Assembly: GCA_027886175.1 (NCBI GenBank) | Contig: JAJNNQ010000006.1 | Coordinates: forward strand, 62,001-126,000 | From: Phylloscopus collybita | Taxonomy: Eukaryota > Chordata > Aves > Passeriformes > Phylloscopidae | Direction of reading: 5' to 3' | DNA: 64,000 nucleotides | Part shown: positions 36,301 through 48,168 of the stretch, in pieces | Layout: each line of letters begins with the position of its first letter | How positions within the stretch are numbered: the stretch's first letter is position 1 | Made by a program: the position numbers and the translations under genes | Notes under the pieces: model-generated | Told to the model about the DNA's origin: nothing | The model's database searches: none | What the model saw: the letters and a program-made list of their open reading frames with translations, nothing else

Positions 36301-39300
36301 CGTCCATTTCCCTGCACTTCTGGCCACCCCATTCACTTTTATGGTTTTCGCTTGCTTTGGTCATTTTTCCATGTTTTGTTTTTCCCTTTCATTTCTTAGA
36401 CATCTTCTCCTATCTCTTGTTTTGCATGGCTTCCCTTATTTTAGGATTTAAATTGGAGTCATTTTTGGTCAGTCTTGGCCTTTTTCAGTGGCCCTCAGTT
36501 CATCTCCGTCTCTTTGGTGGGAATCACTCCATTTCCAAATTTTCTCGGTTTTTTTCGCTTGCGCTGTTTTGGGTCATATCTCCTTTCCAGAGGGGTTGTT
36601 AGACTTTGTTCTCTGATTTCAAGATTTCGTTCCCTTTCCTGAAAGGAAGACTTTCCTTTCAGGAAAGGGAACGAAATCTTGCGATTTTAATGAGCATTAA
36701 TTGGGCAAGCTTCCGTCCATTTCCCTGCACTTCTGGCCACCCCATTCACTTTTATGGTTTTCGCTTGCTTTGGTCATTTTTCCATGTTTTTTTTTTCCCT
36801 TTCATTTCTTAGACATCTTCTCCTATCTCTTGTTTTGCATGGCTTCCCTTATTTTAGGATTTAAATTGGAGTCATTTTTGGTCAGTCTTGGCCTTTTTCA
36901 GCGGCCCTCAGTTCATCTCCGTCTCTTTGGTGGGAATCACTCCATTTCCAAATTTTCTCGGTTTTTTTCGCTTGCACTGTTTTGGGTCATATCTCCTTTC
37001 CAGAGGGGTTGTTAGACTTTGTTCTCTGATTTCAAGATTTCGTTCCCTTTCCTGAAAGGAAGACTTTCCTTTCAGGAAAGGGAACGAAATCTTGCGATTT
37101 TAATGAGCATTAATTGGGCAAGCTTCCGTCCATTTCCCTGCACTTCTGGCCACCCCATTCACTTTTATGGTTTTCGCTTGCTTTGGTCATTTTCCATGTT
37201 TTGTTTTTCCCTTTCATTTCTTAGACATCTTCTCCTATCTCTTGTTTTGCATGGCTTCCCTTATTTTAGGATTTAAATTGGAGTCATTTTTGGTCAGTCT
37301 TGGCCTTTTTCAGTGGCCCTCAGTTCATCTCCGTCTCTTTTGTGGGAATCACTCCATTTCCAAATTTTCTCGGTTTTTTTCGCTTGCGCTGTTTTGGGTC
37401 ATATCTCCTTTCCAGAGGGGTTGTTAGACTTTGTTCTCTGATTTCAAGATTTCGTTCCCTTTCCTGAAAGGAAGACTTTCCTTTCAGGAAAGGGAACGAA
37501 ATCTTGCGATTTTAATGAGCATTAATTGGGCAAGCTTCCGTCCATTTCCCTGCACTTCTGGCCACCCCATTCACTTTTATGGTTTTCGCTTGCTTTGGTC
37601 ATTTTTCCATGTTTTGTTTTTCCCTTTCATTTCTTAGACATCTTCTCCTATCTCTTGTTTTGCATGGCTTCCCTTATTTTAGGATTTAAATTGGAGTCAT
37701 TTTTGGTCAGTCTTGGCCTTTTTCAGTGGCCCTCAGTTCATCTCCGTCTCTTTGGTGGGAATCACTCCATTTCCAAATTTTCTCGGTTTTTTTCGCTTGC
37801 GCTGTTTTGGGTCATATCTCCTTTCCAGAGGGGTTGTTAGACTTTGTTCTCTGATTTCAAGATTTCGTTCCCTTTCCTGAAAGGAAGACTTTCCTTTCAG
37901 GAAAGGGAACGAAATCTTGCGATTTTAATGAGCATTAATTGGGCAAGCTTCCGTCCATTTCCCTGCACTTCTGGCCACCCCATTCACTTTTATGGTTTTC
38001 GCTTGCTTTGGTCATTTTTCCAGGGGTTTTTTTTCCCTTTCATTTCTTAGACATCTTCTCCTATCTCTTGTTTTGCATGGCTTCCCTTCTTTTAGGATTT
38101 AAATTGGAGTCTTTTTTGCTAAGTCTTGGCCTTTTTCAGTGGCCCTCAGTTCATCTCCGTCTCTTTGGTGGGAATCACTCCATTTCCAAATTTTCTCGGT
38201 TTTTTTCGCTTGCACTGTTTTGGGTCATATCTCCTTTCCAGAGGGGTTGTTAGACTTTGTTCTCTGATTTCAAGATTTCGTTCCCTTTCCTGAAAGGAAG
38301 ACTTTCCTTTCAGGAAAGGGAACGAAATCTTGCGATTTTAATGAGCATTAATTGGGCAAGCTTCCGTCCATTTCCCTGCACTTCTGGCCACCCCATTCAC
38401 TTTTATGGTTTTCGCTTGCTTTGGTCATTTTTGCAGGGGTTTTTTTTCCCTTTCATTTCTTAGACATCTTCTCCTATCTCTTGTTTTGCATGGCTTCCCT
38501 TATTTTAGGATTTAAATTGGAGTCTTTTTTGCTAAGTCTTGGCCTTTTTCAGTGGCCCTCAGTTCATCTCCGTCTCTTTGGTGGGAATCACTCCATTTCC
38601 AAATTTTCTCGGTTTTTTTCGCTTGCGCTGTTTTGGGTCATATCTCCTTTCCAGAGGGGTTGTTAGACTTTGTTCTCTGATTTCAAGATTTCGTTCCCTT
38701 TCCTGAAAGGAAGACTTTCCTTTCAGGAAAGGGAACGAAATCTTGCGATTTTAATGAGCATTAATTGGGCAAGCTTCCGTCCATTTCCCTGCACTTCTGG
38801 CCACCCCATTCACTTTTATGGTTTTCGCTTGCTTTGGTCATTTTTGCAGGGGTTTTTTTTCCCTTTCATTTCTTAGACATCTTCTCCTATCTCTTGTTTT
38901 GCATGGCTTCCCTTCTTTTAGGATTTAAATTGGAGTCTTTTTTGCTAAGTCTTGGCCTTTTTCAGTGGCCCTCAGTTCATCTCCGTCTCTTTGGTGGGAA
39001 TCACTCCATTTCCAAATTTTCTCGGTTTTTTTCGCTTGCGCTGTTTTGGGTCATATCTCCTTTCCAGAGGGGTTGTTAGACTTTGTTCTCTGATTTCAAG
39101 ATTTCGTTCCCTTTCCTGAAAGGAAGACTTTCCTTTCAGGAAAGGGAACGAAATCTTGCGATTTTAATGAGCATTAATTGGGCAAGCTTCCGTCCATTTC
39201 CCTGCACTTCTGGCCACCCCATTCACTTTTATGGTTTTCGCTTGCTTTGGTCATTTTTGCAGGGGTTTTTTTTCCCTTTCATTTCTTAGACATCTTCTCC

Positions 39301-42300
39301 TATCTCTTGTTTTGCATGGCTTCCCTTCTTTTAGGATTTAAATTGGAGTCTTTTTTGCTAAGTCTTGGCCTTTTTCAGTGGCCCTCAGTTCATCTCCGTC
39401 TCTTTGGTGGGAATCACTCCATTTCCAAATTTTCTCGGTTTTTTTCGCTTGCGCTGTTTTGGGTCATATCTCCTTTCCAGAGGGGTTGTTAGACTTTGTT
39501 CTCTGATTTCAAGATTTCGTTCCCTTTCCTGAAAGGAAGACTTTCCTTTCAGGAAAGGGAACGAAATCTTGCGATTTTAATGAGCATTAATTGGGCAAGC
39601 TTCCGTCCATTTCCCTGCACTTCTGGCCACCCCATTCACTTTTATGGTTTTCGCTTGCTTTGGTCATTTTTCCATGTTTTTTTTTTCCCTTTCATTTCTT
39701 AGACATCTTCTCCTATCTCTTGTTTTGCATGGCTTCCCTTCTTTTAGGATTTAAATTGGAGTCATTTTTGGTCAGTCTTGGCCTTTTTCAGTGGCCCTCA
39801 GTTCATCTCCGTCTCTTTGGTGGGAATCACTCCATTTCCAAATTTTCTCGGTTTTTTTCGCTTGCACTGTTTTGGGTCATATCTCCTTTCCAGAGGGGTT
39901 GTTAGACTTTGTTCTCTGATTTCAAGATTTCGTTCCCTTTCCTGAAAGGAAGACTTTCCTTTCAGGAAAGGGAACGAAATCTTGCGATTTTATTGAGCAT
40001 TAATTGGGCAAGCTTCCGTCCATTTCCCTGCACTTCTGGCCACCCCATTCACTTTTATGGTTTTCGCTTGCTTTGGTCATTTTTCCATGTTTTGTTTTTC
40101 CCTTTCATTTCTTAGACATCTTCTCCTATCTCTTGTTTTGCATGGCTTCCCTTATTTTAGGATTTAAATTGGAGTCATTTTTGGTCAGTCTTGGCCTTTT
40201 TCAGTGGCCCTCAGTTCATCTCCGTCTCTTTGGTGGGAATCACTCCATTTCCAAATTTTCTCGGTTTTTTTCGCTTGCGCTGTTTTGGGTCATATCTCCT
40301 TTCCAGAGGGGTTGTTAGACTTTGTTCTCTGATTTCAAGATTTCGTTCCCTTTCCTGAAAGGAAGACTTTCCTTTCAGGAAAGGGAACGAAATCTTGCGA
40401 TTTTAATGAGCATTAATTGGGCAAGCTTCCGTCCATTTCCCTGCACTTCTGGCCACCCCATTCACTTTTATGGTTTTCGCTTGCTTTGGTCATTTTTCCA
40501 GGGGTTTTTTTTCCCTTTCATTTCTTAGACATCTTCTCCTATCTCTTGTTTTGCATGGCTTCCCTTCTTTTAGGATTTAAATTGGAGTCATTTTTGGTCA
40601 GTCTTGGCCTTTTTCAGTGGCCCTCAGTTCATCTCCGTCTCTTTGGTGGGAATCACTCCATTTCTAAATTTTCTCGGTTTTTTTCGCTTGCACTGTTTTG
40701 GGTCATATCTCCTTTCCAGAGGGGTTGTTAGACTTTGTTCTCTGATTTCAAGATTTCGTTCCCTTTCCTGAAAGGAAGACTTTCCTTTCAGGAAAGGGAA
40801 CGAAATCTTGCGATTTTAATGAGCATTAATTGGGCAAGCTTCCGTCCATTTCCCTGCACTTCTGGCCACCCCATTCACTTTTATGGTTTTCGCTTGCTTT
40901 GGTCATTTTTCCAGGGGTTTGTTTTTCCCTTTCATTTCTTAGACATCTTCTCCTATCTCTTGTTTTGCATGGCTTCCCTTCTTTTAGGATTTAAATTGGA
41001 GTCATTTTTGGTCAGTCTTGGCCTTTTTCAGTGGCCCTCAGTTCATCTCCGTCTCTTTGGTGGGAATCACTCCATTTCCAAATTTTCTCGGTTTTTTTCG
41101 CTTGCGCTGTTTTGGGTCATATCTCCTTTCCAGAGGGGTTGTTAGACTTTGTTCTCTGATTTCAAGATTTCGTTCCCTTTCCTGAAAGGAAGACTTTCCT
41201 TTCAGGAAAGGGAACGAAATCTTGCGATTTTAATGAGCATTAATTGGGCAAGCTTCCGTCCATTTCCCTGCACTTCTGGCCACCCCATTCACTTTTATGG
41301 TTTTCGCTTGCTTTGGTCATTTTTCCATGTTTTTTTTTTCCCTTTCATTTCTTAGACATCTTCTCCTATCTCTTGTTTTGCATGGCTTCCCTTATTTTAG
41401 GATTTAAATTGGAGTCTTTTTTGCTAAGTCTTGGCCTTTTTCAGTGGCCCTCAGTTCATCTCCGTCTCTTTGGTGGGAATCACTCCATTTCCAAATTTTC
41501 TCGGTTTTTTTCGCTTGCGCTGTTTTGGGTCATATCTCCTTTCCAGAGGGGTTGTTGGACTTTGTTCTCTGATTTCAAGATTTCGTTCCCTTTCCTGAAA
41601 GGAAGACTTTCCTTTCAGGAAAGGGAACGAAATCTTGCGATTTTAATGAGCATTAATTGGGCAAGCTTCCGTCCATTTCCCTGCACTTTTGGCCACCCCA
41701 TTCACTTTATGGTTTTCGCTGGCTTTGGTCATTTTTCCAGGGTTTTGTTTTCCCTTTCATTTCTTAGACATCTTCTCCTATCTCTTGTTTTGCATGGCTT
41801 CCCTTCTTTTAGGATTTAAATTGGAGTCTTTTTTGCTAAGTCTTGGCCTTTTTCAGTGGCCCTCAGTTCATCTCCGTCTCTTTGGTGGGAATCACTCCAT
41901 TTCCAAATTTTCTCGGTTTTTTTCGCTTGCGCTGTTTTGGGTCATATCTCCTTTCCAGAGGGGTTGTTAGACTTTGTTCTCTGATTTCAAGATTTCGTTC
42001 CCTTTCCTGAAAGGAAGACTTTCCTTTCAGGAAAGGGAACGAAATCTTGCGATTTTAATGAGCATTAATTGGGCAAGCTTCCGTCCATTTCCCTGCACTT
42101 CTGGCCACCCCATTCACTTTTATGGTTTTCGCTTGCTTTGGTCATTTTTCCAGGGGTTTTTTTTCCCTTTCATTTCTTAGACATCTTCTCCTATCTCTTG
42201 TTTTGCATGGCTTCCCTTATTTTAGGATTTAAATTGGAGTCATTTTTGGTCAGTCTTGGCCTTTTTCAGTGGCCCTCAGTTCATCTCCGTCTCTTTGGTG

Positions 42301-43213
42301 GGAATCACTCCATTTCCAAATTTTCTCGGTTTTTTTCGCTTGCGCTGTTTTGGGTCATATCTCCTTTCCAGAGGGGTTGTTAGACTTTGTTCTCTGATTT
42401 CAAGATTTCGTTCCCTTTCCTGAAAGGAAGACTTTCCTTTCAGGAAAGGGAACGAAATCTTGCGATTTTAATGAGCATTAATTGGGCAAGCTTCCGTCCA
42501 TTTCCCTGCACTTCTGGCCACCCCATTCACTTTTATGGTTTTCGCTTGCTTTGGTCATTTTTCCAGGGGTTTGTTTTTCCCTTTCATTTCTTAGACATCT
42601 TCTCCTATCTCTTGTTTTGCATGGCTTCCCTTCTTTTAGGATTTAAATTGGAGTCTTTTTTGCTAAGTCTTGGCCTTTTTCAGTGGCCCTCAGTTCATCT
42701 CCGTCTCTTTGGTGGGAATCACTCCATTTCCAAATTTTCTCGGTTTTTTTCGCTTGCGCTGTTTTGGGTCATATCTCCTTTCCAGAGGGGTTGTTGGACT
42801 TTGTTCTCTGATTTCAAGATTTCGTTCCCTTTCCTGAAAGGAAGACTTTCCTTTCAGGAAAGGGAACGAAATCTTGCGATTTTAATGAGCATTAATTGGG
42901 CAAGCTTCCGTCCATTTCCCTGCACTTTTGGCCACCCCATTCACTTTTATGGTTTTCGCTGGCTTTGGTCATTTTTCCAGGGTTTTGTTTTCCCTTTCAT
43001 TTCTTAGACATCTTCTCCTATCTCTTGTTTTGCATGGCTTCCCTTATTTTAGGATTTAAATTGGAGTCTTTTTTGCTAAGTCTTGGCCTTTTTCAGTGGC
43101 CCTCAGTTCATCTCCGTCTCTTTGGTGGGAATCACTCCATTTCCAAATTTTCTCGGTTTTTTTCGCTTGCGCTGTTTTGGGTCATATCTCCTTTCCAGAG
43201 GGGTTGTTAGACT
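33301..43213 (+). repeat. Satellite monomers of mixed order (24 copies)
   Basis: Monomer starts are 33301, 33714, 34127, 34540, 34954, 35367, 35780, 36193, 36606, 37019, 37431, 37844, 38257, 38670, 39083, 39496, 39909, 40322, 40735, 41149, 41562, 41974, 42387 and 42801. The first three resemble 23805-25043. CCATGTTTTG junctions are concentrated at 34954-39909. Three GCAGGGG monomers lie in a row (38257, 38670, 39083). Monomers 41562 and 42801, 1239 bp apart, share CACTTTTGGCC, GCTGGCTTTGG and CAGGGTTTTG. No long higher-order period dominates, and no gene is present. Confidence 0.85.
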
Positions 43214-46200
43214 TTGTTCTCTGATTTCAAGATTTCGTTCCCTTTCCTGAAAGGAAGACTTTCCTTTCAGGAAAGGGAACGAAATCTTGCGATTTTAATG
43301 AGCATTAATTGGGCAAGCTTCCGTCCATTTCCCTGCACTTCTGGCCACCCCATTCACTTTTATGGTTTTCGCTTGCTTTGGTCATTTTTGCAGGGGTTTG
43401 TTTTCCCTTTCATTTCTTAGACATCTTCTCCTATCTCTTGTTTTGCATGGCTTCCCTTATTTTTGGATTTAAATTGGAGTCATTTTTGGTCAGTCTTGGC
43501 CTTTTTCAGTGGCCCTCAGTTCATCTCCGTCTCTTTGGTGGGAATCACTCCATTTCCAAATTTTCTCGGTTTTTTTCGCTTGCGCTGTTTTGGGTTATAT
43601 CTCCTTTCCAGAGGGGTTGTTAGACTTTGTTCTCTGATTTCAAGATTTCGTTCCCTTTCCTGAAAGGAAGACTTTCCTTTCAGGAAAGGGAACGAAATCT
43701 TGCGATTTTAATGAGCATTAATTGGGCAAGCTTCCGTCCATTTCCCTGCACTTCTGGCCACCCCATTCACTTTTATGGTTTTCGCTTGCTTTGGTCATTT
43801 TTCCATGTTTTTTTTTTCCCTTTCATTTCTTAGACATCTTCTCCTATCTCTTGTTTTGCATGGCTTCCCTTCTTTTAGGATTTAAATTGGAGTCTTTTTT
43901 GCTAAGTCTTGGCCTTTTTCAGTGGCCCTCAGTTCATCTCCGTCTCTTTGGTGGGAATCACTCCATTTCCAAATTTTCTCGGTTTTTTTCGCTTGCGCTG
44001 TTTTGGGTCATATCTCCTTTCCAGAGGGGTTGTTAGACTCTGTTCTCTGATTTCAAGATTTCGTTCCCTTTCCTGAAAGGAAGACTTTCCTTTCAGGAAA
44101 GGGAACCGAATCTTGCGATTTTAATGAGCATTAATTGGGCAAGCTTCCGTCCATTTCCCTGCACTTCTGGCCACCCCATTCACTTTTATGGTTTTCGCTT
44201 GCTTTGGTCATTTTTCCAGGGGTTTTTTTTCCCTTTCATTTCTTAGACATCTTCTCCTATCTCTTGTTTTGCATGGCTTCCCTTATTTTAGGATTTAAAT
44301 TGGAGTCTTTTTTGCTAAGTCTTGGCCTTTTTCAGTGGCCCTCAGTTCATCTCCGTCTCTTTGGTGGGAATCACTCCATTTCCAAATTTTCTCGGTTTTT
44401 TTCGCTTGCGCTGTTTTGGGTCATATCTCCTTTCCAGAGGGGTTGTTAGACTTTGTTCTCTGATTTCAAGATTTCGTTCCCTTTCCTGAAAGGAAGACTT
44501 TCCTTTCAGGAAAGGGAACGAAATCTTGCGATTTTAATGAGCATTAATTGGGCAAGCTTCCGTCCATTTCCCTGCACTTCTGGCCACCCCATTCACTTTT
44601 ATGGTTTTCGCTTGCTTTGGTCATTTTTGCAGGGGTTTTTTTTCCCTTTCATTTCTGAGACATCTTCTCCTATCTCTTGTTTTGCATGGCTTCCCTTCTT
44701 TTAGGATTTAAATTGGAGTCATTTTTGGTCAGTCTTGGCCTTTTTCAGTGGCCCTCAGTTCATCTCCGTCTCTTTGGTGGGAATCACTCCATTTCCAAAT
44801 TTTCTCGGTTTTTTTCGCTTGCGCTGTTTTGGGTCATATCTCCTTTCCAGAGGGGTTGTTAGACTTTGTTCTCTGATTTCAAGATTTCGTTCCCTTTCCT
44901 GAAAGGAAGACTTTCCTTTCAGGAAAGGGAACGAAATCTTGCGATTTTAATGAGCATTAATTGGGCAAGCTTCCGTCCATTTCCCTGCACTTCTGGCCAC
45001 CCCATTCACTTTTATGGTTTTCGCTTGCTTTGGTCATTTTTCCAGGGGTTTTTTTTCCCTTTCATTTCTTAGACATCTTCTCCTATCTCTTGTTTTGCAT
45101 GGCTTCCCTTATTTTAGGATTTAAATTGGAGTCTTTTTTGCTAAGTCTTGGCCTTTTTCAGTGGCCCTCAGTTCATCTCCGTCTCTTTGGTGGGAATCAC
45201 TCCATTTCCAAATTTTCTCGGTTTTTTTCGCTTGCGCTGTTTTGGGTCATATCTCCTTTCCAGAGGGGTTGTTAGACTTTGTTCTCTGATTTCAAGATTT
45301 CGTTCCCTTTCCTGAAAGGAAGACTTTCCTTTCAGGAAAGGGAACGAAATCTTGCGATTTTAATGAGCATTAATTGGGCAAGCTTCCGTCCATTTCCCTG
45401 CACTTCTGGCCACCCCATTCACTTTTATGGTTTTCGCTTGCTTTGGTCATTTTTCCATGTTTTTTTTTTCCCTTTCATTTCTTAGACATCTTCTCCTATC
45501 TCTTGTTTTGCATGGCTTCCCTTATTTTAGGATTTAAATTGGAGTCTTTTTTGCTAAGTCTTGGCCTTTTTCAGTGGCCCTCAGTTCATCTCCGTCTCTT
45601 TGGTGGGAATCACTCCATTTCCAAATTTTCTCGGTTTTTTTCGCTTGCGCTGTTTTGGGTCATATCTCCTTTCCAGAGGGGTTGTTAGACTTTGTTCTCT
45701 GATTTCAAGATTTCGTTCCCTTTCCTGAAAGGAAGACTTTCCTTTCAGGAAAGGGAACGAAATCTTGCGATTTTAATGAGCATTAATTGGGCAAGCTTCC
45801 GTCCATTTCCCTGCACTTCTGTCCACCCCATTCACTTTTATGGTTTTCGCTTGCTTTGGTCATTTTTCCAGGGGTTATTTTTCCCTTTCATTTCTTAGAC
45901 ATCTTCTCCTATCTCTTGTTTTGCATGGCTTCCCTTATTTTAAGATTTAAATTGGAGTCATTTTTGGTCAGTCTTGGCCTTTTTCAGTGGCCCTCAGTTC
46001 ATCTCCGTGTCTTTGGTGGGAATCACTCCATTTCCAAATTTTCTCGGTTTTTTTCGCTTGCGCTGTTTTGGGTCATATCTCCTTTCCAGAGGGGTTGTTA
46101 GACTTTGTTCTCTGATTTCAAGATTTCGTTCCCTTTCCTGAAAGGAAGACTTTCCTTTCAGGAAAGGGAACGAAATCTTGCGATTTTAATGAGCATTAAT

Positions 46201-46517
46201 TGGGCAAGCTTCCGTCCATTTCCCTGCACTTCTGGCCACCCCATTCACTTTTATGGTTTTCGCTTGCTTTGGTCATTTTTCCAGGGGTTTTTTTTCCCTT
46301 TCATTTCTTAGACATCTTCTCCTATCTCTTGTTTTGCATGGCTTCCCTTATTTTAGGATTTAAATTGGAGTCTTTTTTGCTAAGTCTTGGCCTTTTTCAG
46401 TGGCCCTCAGTTCATCTCCGTCTCTTTGGTGGGAATCACTCCATTTCCAAATTTTCTCGGTTTTTTTCGCTTGCGCTGTTTTGGGTCATATCTCCTTTCC
46501 AGAGGGGTTGTTGGACT
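43214..46517 (+). repeat. Satellite monomers leading into the right-hand domain
   Basis: Monomer starts are 43214, 43627, 44040, 44453, 44866, 45279, 45692 and 46105. Markers of the right-hand domain appear here for the first time: TTTCTGAGAC in 44453 and CTTCTGTCCACC in 45692. Monomer 44040 has T to C at its first base and GA to CG at 44107-44108 in the palindrome. The C/A site is mostly A. Confidence 0.85.
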
Positions 46518-48168
46518 TTGTTCTCTGATTTCAAGATTTCGTTCCCTTTCCTGAAAGGAAGACTTTCCTTTCAGGAAAGGGAACGAAATCTTGCGATTTT
46601 AATGAGCATTAATTGGGCAAGCTTCGGTCCATTTCCCTGCACTTCTGTCCACCCCATTCACTTTTATGGTTTTCGCTTGCTTTGGTCATTTTTCCATGTT
46701 TTTTTTTTCCCTTTCATTTCTTAGACATCTTCTCCTATCTCTTGTTTTGCATGGCTTCCCTTCTTTTAGGATTTAAATTGGAGTCATTTTTGGTCAGTCT
46801 TGGCCTTTTTCAGTGGCCCTCAGTTCATCACCGTCTCTTTGGTGGGAATCACTCCATTTCCAAATTTTCTCGGTTTTTTTCGCTTGCGCTGTTTTGGGTC
46901 ATATCTCCTTTCCAGAGGGGTTGTTAGACTTTGTTCTCTGATTTCAAGATTTCGTTCCCTTTCCTGAAAGGAAGACTTTCCTTTCAGGAAAGGGAACGAA
47001 ATTTTGCGATTTTAATGAGCATTAATTGGGCAAGCTTCCGTCCATTTCCCTGCACTTCTGGCCACCCCATTCACTTTTATGGTTTTCGCTTGCTTTGGTC
47101 ATTTTTCCATGTTTTTTTTTTCCCTTTCATTTCTTAGACATCTTCTCCTATCTCTTGTTTTGCATGGCTTCCCTTATTTTAGGATTTAAATTGGAGTCAT
47201 TTTTGGTCAGTCTTGGCCTTTTTCAGTGGCCCTCAGTTCATCTCCGTCTCTTTGGTGGGAATCACTCCATTTCCAAATTTTCTCGGTTTTTTTCGCTTGC
47301 GATGTTTTGGGTCATATCTCCTTTCCAGAGGGGTTGTTAGACTTTGTTCTCTGATTTCAAGATTTCGTTCCCTTTCCTGAAAGGAAGACTTTCCTTTCAG
47401 GAAAGGGAACGAAATCTTGCGATTTTAATGAGCATTAATTGGGCAAGCTTCCGTCCATTTCCCTGCACTTCTGGCCACCCCATTCACTTTTATGGTTTTC
47501 GCTTGCTTTGGTCATTTTTCCATGTTTTTTTTTCCCTTTCATTTCTGAGACATCTTCTCCTATCTCTTGTTTTGCATGGCTTCCCTTCTTTTAGGATTTA
47601 AATTGGAGTCTTTTTTGGTCAGTCTTGGCCTTTTTCAGTGGCCCTCAGTTCATCTCCGTCTCTTTGGTGGGAATCACTCCATTTCCAAATTTTCTCGGTT
47701 TTTTTCGCTTGCGCTGTTTTGGCTCATATCTCCTTTCCAGAGGGGTTGTTAGACTTTGTTCTCTGATTTCAAGATTTCGTTCCCTTTCCTGAAAGGAAGA
47801 CTTTCCTTTCAGGAAAGGGAACGAAATTTTGCGATTTTAATGAGCATTAATTGGGCAAGCTTCCGTCCATTTCCCTGCACTTCTGGCCACCCCATTCACT
47901 TTTATGGTTTTCGCTTGCTTTGGTCATTTTTCCAGGGTTTTTTTTTCCCTTTCATTTCTTAGACATCTTCTCCTATCTCTTGTTTTGCATGGCTTCCCTT
48001 ATTTTAGGATTTAAATTGGAGTCTTTTTTGCTAAGTCTTGGCCTTTTTCAGTGGCCCTCAGTTCATCTCCGTCTCTTTGGTGGGAATCACTCCATTTCCA
48101 AATTTTCTCGGTTTTTTTCGCTTGCGCTGTTTTGGGTCATATCTCCTTTCCAGAGGGGTTGTTGGACT
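46518..48168 (+). repeat. Four monomers opening the right-hand domain
   Basis: Monomer starts are 46518, 46931, 47344 and 47756. Monomer 46518 has GTTGGAC, CTTCTGTCCACC and CATCACCGTC. Monomers 46931 and 47756 have GAAATTTTGCG in the palindrome arm. Monomer 47344 has TTTCTGAGAC with a mixed T/GGTCAG haplotype. The series 46931-47756 recurs at 53949-54774, 17 monomers later. Confidence 0.85.
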
